A DNA stretch of 5,894 nucleotides from Candidatus Omnitrophota bacterium (GTDB lineage: Bacteria > Omnitrophota > Koll11 > Gygaellales > JAQTUY01), in assembly GCA_028707105.1 (NCBI GenBank), contig JAQTUY010000073.1, positions 1-5,894 on the forward strand, given 5' to 3'. The notes below the pieces were generated by a model. It saw nothing but the letters and a program-made list of their open reading frames with translations, searched no databases and was not told the DNA's origin. Below are positions 1-5,894 of this stretch, piece by piece. A program made the position numbers and the translations under genes. Position 1 is the first letter of the stretch. Each line of letters opens with the position of its first letter.

Positions 1-1
1 A

Positions 2-1087
2 TATCAAAAGATCCTCATCGTTAACCCGTTCGGTATCGGGGACGTCTTATTCAGCACCCCGCTGATCAGCCTGCTGAAGGAAGAGATCCCGGATTCCTTA
101 GTTTCCTACTGGTGCAATGAAAGGACCCGGCCGATACTGGCGAACAACCAGCATCTAGACAAAATATTCCCGCTGGCGCGCGGAGACCTTAAAAAAATAT
201 TTGCCGTTTCCAGGATCAAAGGCATAAAAGCGCTGTTTGGCCTTATCAGGCAATTAAAAGCTGAGAAGTTCGACCTGGCTTTCGACCTGTCTTTAGACCA
301 CCGCTACAGCCTGCTCCTGAAAATACTGGGAATAAAAAGAAGGATCGGGTTCGATTATAAGGGGCGGGGAAGGTTCCTTACGGATAAGATAAAAATAGAA
401 GGCTACGCGGGTAAACATATGGCTGAGCATTATTTAAGCCTAATAAAATTCCTCAATCTAGAGCCTAAGGCAACCGGGCTGGGACTGTATCCTTCAGAAG
501 AGCAGATTGGGAAGGCTAAAGCAAGCCTTAGCGGCCTGGGAATATCCGAAAAAGACCTGCTCATCGGTATTGCCGCTGGCGCCGGCGCCAGCTGGGGAAA
601 AGACGCCCAGCTGAAACGCTGGCCGGCAGTGAAATTCGCGCAATTAGCGGATAAGATCATGGATAACCTAAACGCCAAGGTCCTGCTTCTGGGAAACGAA
701 GAGGAAGAGGATATCGCGGATACGATGATCCGTAATATGCGCAATAAACCCCTGGATCTGACGGGAAAAACCACCTTGGAAGAATTAATAGCCCTGATGA
801 GCCTTCTTAATATCGTGATCGCCAATGACGGCGGAATGCTGCATATGGCAGTGGCCGTGGGGACAAAGACAGTATCTATATTCGGCCCGGTGGATGAGGC
901 GGTTTACGGGCCCTATCCGCCATCGCCGGACCATATCGTGATCAAGAATAGCGGCGCTTCCTGCCGCCCATGCTACCGGAATTTCAGGATGCCGCCCTGC
1001 GAGAAAAACAGGGATTGTCTGGCCAATCTTACGGTCGAAGATGTCTATTCCGGAGTCAAAAAACTTCACGCCGGGACCATAAAATGA
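2..1087 (+). CDS. Glycosyltransferase family 9 (ADP-heptose:LPS heptosyltransferase-like), 5'-truncated by window
   Basis: The reading frame is open from base 2, so the gene extends upstream of the ATG at 419. The first visible residues, KILIVNPFGIGDVLFSTPLI, are the typical GT9 N-terminal strand and glycine loop, so only a few residues are missing. 361 residues are visible, a normal full length for the family. The second Rossmann domain starts near residue 187 (IGIAAGAGASWGK, then LKRWP). The nucleotide-sugar site is seen at about residues 275-288 (NDGGMLHMAVAVGT), followed by the SIFGPVD segment. Four cysteines (about 321, 324, 333, 339) lie in the C-terminal tail. GT9 enzymes transfer heptose or related sugars from ADP-sugars to the LPS core at the cytoplasmic face of the inner membrane. 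The next gene is a GmhB-like phosphatase, which supports a heptose donor. Donor and acceptor are inferred, and GT9 members acting on other sugars exist. The stop overlaps the next ATG (ATGA). Confidence 0.9.
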   Translation, partial: YQKILIVNPFGIGDVLFSTPLISLLKEEIPDSLVSYWCNERTRPILANNQHLDKIFPLARGDLKKIFAVSRIKGIKALFGLIRQLKAEKFDLAFDLSLDHRYSLLLKILGIKRRIGFDYKGRGRFLTDKIKIEGYAGKHMAEHYLSLIKFLNLEPKATGLGLYPSEEQIGKAKASLSGLGISEKDLLIGIAAGAGASWGKDAQLKRWPAVKFAQLADKIMDNLNAKVLLLGNEEEEDIADTMIRNMRNKPLDLTGKTTLEELIALMSLLNIVIANDGGMLHMAVAVGTKTVSIFGPVDEAVYGPYPPSPDHIVIKNSGASCRPCYRNFRMPPCEKNRDCLANLTVEDVYSGVKKLHAGTIK

Positions 1088-1650
1088 AATATAAACCGAC
1101 AGAAAAGATACTATTCGTGGACAGGGACGGCGTTATAAATAAATACCCCGGTAATTTTAAGTACGTCACCTCCTGGAGCTCATTTAAATTCCTTCCCGGG
1201 GTAAAGAAAGCGCTCAAAAAACTGAATAACGCCGGTTTTAAAATATTCATTATCTCCAACCAGGCCGGAGTCTCCAAAGGGCTGTATTCCCAGAAAGCCC
1301 TGGATAAGCTTACCCGCCGGATGTTACTGGGCATAGAAAGTTACGGAGGAAAAATAAGCGGGGTTTATTATTGCATCCATCGCGATATAGACAAGTGTTC
1401 CTGCCGCAAGCCAAAACCGGGGCTGATCAAGAAAGCGCTCAAAGAACACGGGTTCGCCAGATCCCCTCTGAAAAATACCTATATGATCGGCGATAGTATA
1501 CGGGATATCCAGACCGGGAAGAACGCGGGATGCCGAACCATCCTTGTATTATCGGGAAGAGACAAACTAAAAGATAAAAGATCGTGGCAAATACAGCCGG
1601 ATTTTATCGCTAAAAACTTACTTAACGCTACGGATATATTACTATCATGA
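1084..1650 (+). CDS. gmhB: GmhB-like D-glycero-D-manno-heptose 1,7-bisphosphate 7-phosphatase (HAD family)
   Basis: 188 residues, the usual size of GmhB. HAD motif I is FVDRDGVIN with the nucleophile and acid/base pair D13 and D15. Motif II is IISNQAGVSKG (S58). The GmhB/HisB-N type zinc loop is C97-x-H99 and C105-x-C107, followed by RKPKPG, whose lysine is motif III. Motif IV is MIGDSIRDI (D137, D141). The enzyme removes the C7 phosphate of heptose bisphosphate in ADP-heptose synthesis in the cytoplasm. A histidinol-phosphatase role is the main alternative because the two share this fold and zinc loop, but the upstream heptosyltransferase-like gene favours heptose. The ATG at 1084 is chosen because family homology begins a few residues later and it overlaps the upstream stop. 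An in-frame start at 970 would add 38 residues lying entirely inside the previous gene. The Shine-Dalgarno is weak, consistent with coupling. The anomer used (alpha or beta) cannot be read from the sequence. Confidence 0.88.
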   Translation: MKYKPTEKILFVDRDGVINKYPGNFKYVTSWSSFKFLPGVKKALKKLNNAGFKIFIISNQAGVSKGLYSQKALDKLTRRMLLGIESYGGKISGVYYCIHRDIDKCSCRKPKPGLIKKALKEHGFARSPLKNTYMIGDSIRDIQTGKNAGCRTILVLSGRDKLKDKRSWQIQPDFIAKNLLNATDILLS

Positions 1651-2744
1651 GATTACTAATAGTTTATACACAGGCGGGAGAGGGGCATCGCCGGGCGGCT
1701 ACGGCTCTTTATAATTACCTGCTGGAAAGCCATAAAGAGCTGGAGATAAAACTTATCGATACCCTGGACTACTCCAGCTTACTATTCAGGAGCGTCTACA
1801 ACCAGCTTTATACTCTCTGCATAACCCGGATGCCCTGGATGTGGGCCGGAGCATACCATTTGAGCCGGATCAGGCTTATGCGCCCCGTTATCAAGCAGCT
1901 GCGTTATTTCGTGAACGGCTTCAATACGGCCGGATTCGTGAAATTTCTCTCGGAATACCGGCCCGATGCCGTAGTCGTAACCCATTTCCTGCCTTCAGCG
2001 GTAATATCCTGCCTCCGGGAAAAAAAACGGATAAACACGCGCCTGATCAGCGTGATCACGGATTATAACGTGCATCCGTTCTGGCTTACCAGCGCAACCG
2101 ACATCTACACCGCTCCCTGCGCCTATGCCAGGGACGAGTTGATCGCCGATAACGTGCCCCCGGAAAAAATAAAGATCACCGGCATACCGGTCGACCCTAA
2201 ATTTACGGCTAAGTACGATCAAGGCGCCAGCCGCCTTAAATTGGGCATATCCGATAAACGCTTTACGGTTTTACTGGCCACATCCGGATTCGGGATCGGG
2301 CCGATCGAGAAGATAGCCGACCTCCTGCACAACGACGTTCAACTTCTGGTCGTATGCGGACGCAACGAAAAATTATACAAAAAATTATTATCTAAGAATT
2401 ATCCCGCGGTCAAAATATTCGGTTTCGTCAACAATATGGAAGAATTGATGGCTTCCTGCGACATATTCATCACCAAGCCGGGAGGAATGACCATCACCGA
2501 AAGCCTGGCCATGGGCACACCGATGATGTTCATATCCGCCATACCCGGCCAGGAAACAAGGAACGCGGCGATCATGGCCGGCTACGGCGTAGCGATAATC
2601 CCCGAAGACTTAAGCGCCTTAAAAAAAGACATCCTGGAGCTAAAAGAAAACCCGGAGAAGCTCAGCCTGATGCGGGAAAAAGTCAACCTGATAAGAAAGC
2701 CGCTCGCCTCCAAGGAGATCTCGGAATGCTTTTTGCCAAGGTAG
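1647..2744 (+). CDS. MGDG-synthase/MurG-like glycosyltransferase (GT28 type)
   Basis: 365 residues with a two-domain GT-B layout. The N-terminal domain resembles monogalactosyldiacylglycerol synthase: TQAGEGHRRAA at 8-18 is the glycine-rich acceptor-side loop with H14, and TDYNVHPFW at 138-146 matches the family's TDxxxHxxW segment. The linker carries ITGIPVDPKF (177-186). The C-terminal donor domain has LLATSGFGIGPI (209-220) and the nucleotide-sugar motif TKPGGMTITESLAMGTP (276-292). Relatives use UDP-glucose, UDP-galactose or UDP-GlcNAc on a lipid acceptor such as diacylglycerol or lipid II, on the cytoplasmic membrane face. No membrane-spanning segment is evident, so peripheral membrane binding is likely. 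Donor and acceptor are not determinable here. The start codon overlaps the gmhB-like stop (ATGA) and has no obvious ribosome binding site, which points to translational coupling. The 3' end overlaps the next gene by 19 bases. Confidence 0.85.
   Translation: MRLLIVYTQAGEGHRRAATALYNYLLESHKELEIKLIDTLDYSSLLFRSVYNQLYTLCITRMPWMWAGAYHLSRIRLMRPVIKQLRYFVNGFNTAGFVKFLSEYRPDAVVVTHFLPSAVISCLREKKRINTRLISVITDYNVHPFWLTSATDIYTAPCAYARDELIADNVPPEKIKITGIPVDPKFTAKYDQGASRLKLGISDKRFTVLLATSGFGIGPIEKIADLLHNDVQLLVVCGRNEKLYKKLLSKNYPAVKIFGFVNNMEELMASCDIFITKPGGMTITESLAMGTPMMFISAIPGQETRNAAIMAGYGVAIIPEDLSALKKDILELKENPEKLSLMREKVNLIRKPLASKEISECFLPR
2712..2717 (+). promoter_or_regulatory. Ribosome binding site for priA-like gene
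   Basis: AAGGAG lies 8 bases before the ATG at 2726, inside the coding end of the upstream glycosyltransferase. It is the strongest Shine-Dalgarno in the left half of the window and fixes the priA start. The encoded N-terminus (AKVVLGLPLRTAFDYLIP) matches the usual PriA start. Confidence 0.75.
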
Positions 2745-4573
2745 TATTAGGGCTGCCCCTGCGCACCGCTTTTGACTACCTCATCCCCCAGGAACTGGAG
2801 AAGAAAGCCAAGCCCGGGATAAGGACGCTCGTCCCTTTCAGGAATAAAAAACTGACCGGCTATATAGTAGGCCTGGCGCCCGAGACCAGTATAGAAAAAG
2901 TAAAGCCCATCTACGGCCTGATCGATGAGACCCCTGTTTTAAACCCCTGCCTCTTAAAGCTCACGCGCGAGCTTAGCGACTATTATCTTTGTTCCTGGGG
3001 CGAAGCTATCGAAAGCGCCCTGCCCTCGCCCATAAGAAAAGGCAAACCGGTCGATATCCTGAAGGACGCGCGCCAAACAGGAGGGACATCTCCGCAACAG
3101 TCCCGCAACATCCTGCTGCATAACCTTAACCGGGAAGGTAACTTCGAGCTCTATCTCAAGGCAATAAAAGAAACTATCGATTCCGGCAAGGCAGTGATCT
3201 TTTTAAGCCCGGAGATAGAATACGCGCTCCGGGTTCAAAAAATGATCAATGAAAAGCTCGGGCTGGAGAGCGCGTTATTACACAGCCGCCAGACCGATAA
3301 TGAACACCTCGACCAGTGGCTGCGGATAAAGAACGGCGCGGCAAAAATAGCCGTAGGCACGCGCCTGGCGGTATTTGCCCCTTTCGATAAAACCGGATTG
3401 ATAATCGTGGATAATGAGGGGGACCCTTCTTACAAACAGGACCAGACGCCGCATTACCATGCCCGGGAAGCGGCTTTTATGCGGGGCAGGATCGAAAAAG
3501 CGAAGGTGATCCTGGGTTCATTAAGCCCGTCCCTGGAAGCCATACACCTGGCTAAAACAAACAAGATCGAATACTCCTTCACAGATAAAAAGTCCTTCCC
3601 CGAGATTACGGTCATCAATATGAAGACCGGAGCGGGGTATCAAAAACAAAAGACCGGGCTCTCTTATCAATTGCAATCCCGGATAGACCAGGCGATACAG
3701 GACAAGGAAAAGATCCTGGTATTCCTAAACCGCAAGGGCTTTGCCACGACAGCCGCCTGCCCGAATTGCCATAAGATCCTGCGCTGCCCCAGATGCGACG
3801 TAAACCTGGCCTACCAATTCAAGGACAACCTCCTGGTCTGCCGTTATTGCAACTATAAGATGCCCGCGCCTAACCTCTGCCCGGATTGCGATGCCAGTTA
3901 TATCCGCTATTCCGGGATAGGGACCGAAAAAATAGAAAGCGAATTTTCCCGCCTTTTCCCGGCGGCCAGGATATCCCGGATGGAAGATGAAGGGTCCAGG
4001 CCCGAGGAGACCGATATACTGATCTCTTCGCGCCCGCTCCTGGGCAAGGTGCGGGGAAACTTCAGCCTGACGGCGGTAGTCTCGATAGATAATTCCCTTA
4101 ACCGGACGGATTTCCGGGCGAGCGAAAAAACCTACGCGCTGCTGCTTGGCCTCCTGGCACAGACCGATAAGAAGATGTTCATCCAGACCTACCTGCCCAC
4201 GCACTACTGCTTCTGGTCCCTGCTTAACAAAAATATCAATTCCTTCTACGAAAAAGAGCTGAAATTCAGAAAGCAAGTTTCTCTCCCGCCTTTTAGCCAC
4301 ATTATCATAATAAAGATACGGGGCAGGAACGCAGAGAAGGTCAAAGAGCGGGGCACGTCATTGCTGGAAAAACTTAACGCCCAGAATTCCGGCAAAAAGA
4401 TAGTGATAACGGCGCTTAACGAAACAGGAATGGAAAAATTGCGGGGCAACTTCTATTCCTATATAAGCGTAAGATCAAGCGATCTAAAAGATGCCCTGCG
4501 ATTTATAAATAAAAATATACAAGATTTCCGGCATTCGGATATAATAGTAACAGCGGACGTTGATCCGCTCTGA
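2726..4573 (+). CDS. priA: PriA-family replication restart protein (primosomal protein N') with degenerate helicase motifs
   Basis: 615 residues, against about 730 in E. coli PriA. Retained parts: the 3'-DNA-end binding domain (about 1-100), including F16-D17-Y18 of the 3'-OH pocket; lobe 1 signatures VGTRLAVFAPF (210-220), SYKQ (235-238) and HYHARE (243-248); FLNRKGFA (333-340); the zinc domain with eight cysteines (345, 348, 354, 357, 372, 375, 385, 388); GIGTEKIE (397-404); DFRASEK (462-468); IQTYLPTH (486-493); and the C-terminal domain with LPPF (520-523), LRG (572-574) and a terminal DVDP. Lost parts: Walker A (133-144) reads NLNREGNFELYL instead of GVTGSGKTEVYL; the DEEH box is DNEG (229-232); GTQMxAKG is SSRPLLGK (434-441); the arginines of QVAGRAGR are missing (about 472-482); and the winged-helix region is nearly absent. 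The frame is uninterrupted, so this looks like a functional protein without ATPase activity rather than a pseudogene. PriA recognises stalled forks and directs reloading of the replicative helicase. It overlaps the upstream glycosyltransferase by 19 bases and is followed by fmt, a classical neighbour. Confidence 0.9.
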   Translation: MLFAKVVLGLPLRTAFDYLIPQELEKKAKPGIRTLVPFRNKKLTGYIVGLAPETSIEKVKPIYGLIDETPVLNPCLLKLTRELSDYYLCSWGEAIESALPSPIRKGKPVDILKDARQTGGTSPQQSRNILLHNLNREGNFELYLKAIKETIDSGKAVIFLSPEIEYALRVQKMINEKLGLESALLHSRQTDNEHLDQWLRIKNGAAKIAVGTRLAVFAPFDKTGLIIVDNEGDPSYKQDQTPHYHAREAAFMRGRIEKAKVILGSLSPSLEAIHLAKTNKIEYSFTDKKSFPEITVINMKTGAGYQKQKTGLSYQLQSRIDQAIQDKEKILVFLNRKGFATTAACPNCHKILRCPRCDVNLAYQFKDNLLVCRYCNYKMPAPNLCPDCDASYIRYSGIGTEKIESEFSRLFPAARISRMEDEGSRPEETDILISSRPLLGKVRGNFSLTAVVSIDNSLNRTDFRASEKTYALLLGLLAQTDKKMFIQTYLPTHYCFWSLLNKNINSFYEKELKFRKQVSLPPFSHIIIIKIRGRNAEKVKERGTSLLEKLNAQNSGKKIVITALNETGMEKLRGNFYSYISVRSSDLKDALRFINKNIQDFRHSDIIVTADVDPL

Positions 4574-4595
4574 TAACCATACCGCGTACAAAAAA

Positions 4596-5525
4596 ATGAA
4601 TATCATATTTTTCGGAAGTTCAAAATTCGCCGTGCCCGCGCTAAGAAAGATCGGCCAGGCCGGATATAATATCGCCTGCGTTATCACCCAGCCTGACCAG
4701 AAAAAGGGCAGGGGGCTAAAAAAATCATTTACGCCGGTCAAAGAAGCGGCATTAGAGCTGGGCCTCAAAGTCCGCCAGCCCGCGCGCCTTAGAAACCGCG
4801 AAGAAATTGAATTTTTAAAAAAGGCCGGCCCGGACCTTTTCATAGTAATAGCCTACGGCAGGATCCTTTCCGCTGAAGCCCTGGGCATCCCCAGGATATT
4901 CGCCGTCAACCTGCACGCTTCTTTATTACCGGAATACCGGGGAGCGGCGCCGATCAATTGGGCCCTGATCAACGGCGAGAAGATAACCGGCAATACGATA
5001 ATCCGGATGAACGAAAAGTTAGATGAAGGGGACATAATCGCCCAGCAGCCGCAAGAGATCGATGAGGACGACACTGAAAGTACATTAGAAGAAAAACTGG
5101 CCGTAAGCGGCGCAGAGCTGCTCCTTTCGGCCCTGCCCGCTATCGAGAAGGGGTCCTGCCGCTTCACCGCTCAGGACGGACAAAAAGCCACGCTGGCCCC
5201 CAAACTGCACAAGCATAACGGAGCGATCGACTGGGCTAAAACAGCAACGCAGATCCGGGACCTCATCCGGGGCGTAAATATCTGGCCGGGAGCTTTTACC
5301 CGCCATAACGGCAGGATCCTCAAAATCCATTCCGCGCAAGTCATAAACGAAGAGGCCGCGGATCTTCCGGGCACAATAACCCAAGCCTCACCTTCCGGCA
5401 TAATAGTAGCCGCGGGAAAATATAAACTCCTGATCAAAGAATTACAGGCCGAAGGCAAGCGCAAAATGACCGCTAAAGATTTTATTTCCGGCTATAAGCT
5501 GGCCGCGGGCCAGATACTTGGATAA
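4596..5525 (+). CDS. fmt: Methionyl-tRNA formyltransferase
   Basis: 309 residues, close to the usual 310-315. The enzyme transfers a formyl group from 10-formyltetrahydrofolate to initiator Met-tRNA in the cytoplasm. The N-terminal domain begins with IIFFGSSKFAVPAL, followed by TQPDQKKGRGLK (31-42) and TPVK (46-49). The catalytic segment is NLHASLLPEYRGAAPINWAL (105-124), with N105 and H107. The catalytic aspartate is D146 in KLDEGD (141-146). The C-terminal tRNA-binding domain contains APKLHKHNGAIDW (201-213) and the RDLIRGVNIWPGAFT segment (221-235). The ATG at 4596 is chosen because Fmt proteins begin just before the IIFFG strand. A TTG at 4560 would add 12 residues and overlap priA, without a better ribosome site. 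The gap to the priA stop is 22 bases. The usual partner gene def (deformylase) is not in this window. All catalytic residues look intact. Confidence 0.95.
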   Translation: MNIIFFGSSKFAVPALRKIGQAGYNIACVITQPDQKKGRGLKKSFTPVKEAALELGLKVRQPARLRNREEIEFLKKAGPDLFIVIAYGRILSAEALGIPRIFAVNLHASLLPEYRGAAPINWALINGEKITGNTIIRMNEKLDEGDIIAQQPQEIDEDDTESTLEEKLAVSGAELLLSALPAIEKGSCRFTAQDGQKATLAPKLHKHNGAIDWAKTATQIRDLIRGVNIWPGAFTRHNGRILKIHSAQVINEEAADLPGTITQASPSGIIVAAGKYKLLIKELQAEGKRKMTAKDFISGYKLAAGQILG

Positions 5526-5530
5526 GTTAA

Positions 5531-5537
5531 AAAGGAG
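5531..5537 (+). promoter_or_regulatory. Ribosome binding site for the methyltransferase gene
   Basis: AAAGGAG lies in the 22-base gap after fmt, 10 bases before the ATG at 5548. It supports that start over an in-frame TTG at 5518, which would lie inside the fmt end. No terminator hairpin or promoter is visible in this gap, so transcription probably reads through from fmt. Confidence 0.65.
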
Positions 5538-5547
5538 ACTGCTTAAG

Positions 5548-5894
5548 ATGAAGATCCTGGATGTAGGATGTTCTAAAAATAAGATGAAGGGGGCGATCGG
5601 CCTGGATATAAATAAAGAGAGCCACGCGGATATTGTCTGCGACCTGGAAAAGATCTTTCCCATCAAGGACAACAGCTTTGACCGTGTCTATTGCAAACAC
5701 CTGCTTGAGCATTTAAAAGACCCGGAAAGCGTCATCAGGGAGATATACCGTGTATCTAAAGACGGGGGGCGCGTGACGCTTGAAGTACCGCATTTCTCAT
5801 CCCATATCGCCTATTCCGACCTGACCCATAAGAGGTATTTTTCGTATGTCATGCTCAACAAACTGGTGGGCATCGTCCCCCATAAGACCGTAAA
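5548..5894 (+). CDS. Class I SAM-dependent methyltransferase (Methyltransf_11-like), 3'-truncated by window
   Basis: 115 residues are visible and the frame is open to the window end. SAM-binding motif I is ILDVGCSKNK (3-12), with the acidic strand-2 residue in GLDIN (18-22; D20). D32 and FDRVYCKHLLEHL (44-56) match the motif II-III region of Methyltransf_11 proteins. REIYRVSKDGGRVTLEVPH (64-82) is the typical helix and strand after it, and DLTHKRYFSY (91-100) resembles the D-x-T-H-x-R-x-F segment common in methyltransferases found near polysaccharide genes. The N-terminus starts directly at motif I without a leading helix. A TTG at 5518 would add ten residues (LDKLKRRLLK) but has no better support. 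The substrate cannot be inferred. The nearby glycosyltransferases make a glycan or lipid substrate possible, though fmt and priA lie between. Confidence 0.82.
   Translation, partial: MKILDVGCSKNKMKGAIGLDINKESHADIVCDLEKIFPIKDNSFDRVYCKHLLEHLKDPESVIREIYRVSKDGGRVTLEVPHFSSHIAYSDLTHKRYFSYVMLNKLVGIVPHKTV

Noticed and set aside
575..592. Perfect 18-base palindrome (GCTGGCGCCGGCGCCAGC).
   Set aside because: It lies within the GT9 coding frame and encodes the Ala/Gly-rich loop AGAGAS. The symmetry follows from repeated Ala-Gly codons, and there is no T-tract or nearby gene end to make it a terminator or operator.
970..1083. N-terminal extension of the gmhB-like gene from the start at 970.
   Set aside because: The extra 38 residues overlap the conserved GT9 C-terminus in another frame and have no GmhB similarity; the ATG at 1084 fits family length.
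3725..4300. 191-codon open frame on the minus strand.
   Set aside because: It is antisense to the conserved zinc and C-terminal regions of the priA-like gene, has no recognisable domain, and is a shadow of the real frame.
2726..4573. priA-like gene as a decaying pseudogene.
   Set aside because: There is no frameshift or stop over 615 codons, a good ribosome binding site is present, all zinc cysteines are kept, and conserved segments flank each lost motif. Degenerate but maintained fits better, though homologues are needed to prove it.
5526..5547. Possible promoter or terminator between fmt and the methyltransferase.
   Set aside because: The gap is only 22 bases, holds a Shine-Dalgarno, and shows no inverted repeat, T-tract or -10/-35 pair.

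Overview
The window is a compact, fully co-directional (+ strand) bacterial gene run of six coding regions with almost no intergenic DNA. There is no gap above 300 bases, no RNA gene, no repeat array, no mobile element and no visible promoter or terminator. Mid-range base composition, many ATA isoleucine codons, a heptosyltransferase-type GT9 and a GmhB-type phosphatase suggest an uncultured Gram-negative-type (LPS-forming) bacterium. My loose guess is a candidate phylum such as Omnitrophota in the PVC neighbourhood; this is an impression, not a measurement.

Left part (2-2744) is an envelope-glycan block. It holds a family 9 glycosyltransferase (5' end just cut off by the window), a GmhB-like HAD phosphatase of the ADP-heptose pathway, and a MGDG-synthase/MurG-like glycosyltransferase. 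Each downstream start overlaps the previous stop (ATGA at 1084-1087 and 1647-1650), so the three are probably translationally coupled.

Middle part (2726-5525) is a housekeeping pair. It holds a PriA-family replication restart protein, whose start lies inside the end of the glycosyltransferase gene, and methionyl-tRNA formyltransferase (fmt). priA and fmt are classical neighbours, but the peptide deformylase gene often found between or beside them is not here.

The right edge (5548 onward) starts a class I SAM-dependent methyltransferase that runs out of the window.

The main discovery candidate is the PriA protein. It keeps the 3'-end DNA-binding domain, all eight zinc cysteines and the C-terminal domain. 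It has lost the Walker A lysine/threonine, the DEEH box, the GTQMxAKG motif, the arginine-rich motif VI and most of the winged-helix region. It reads as an intact but ATPase/helicase-dead PriA, comparable with the helicase-less PriA of actinobacteria, and implies a structural rather than motor role in replication restart.
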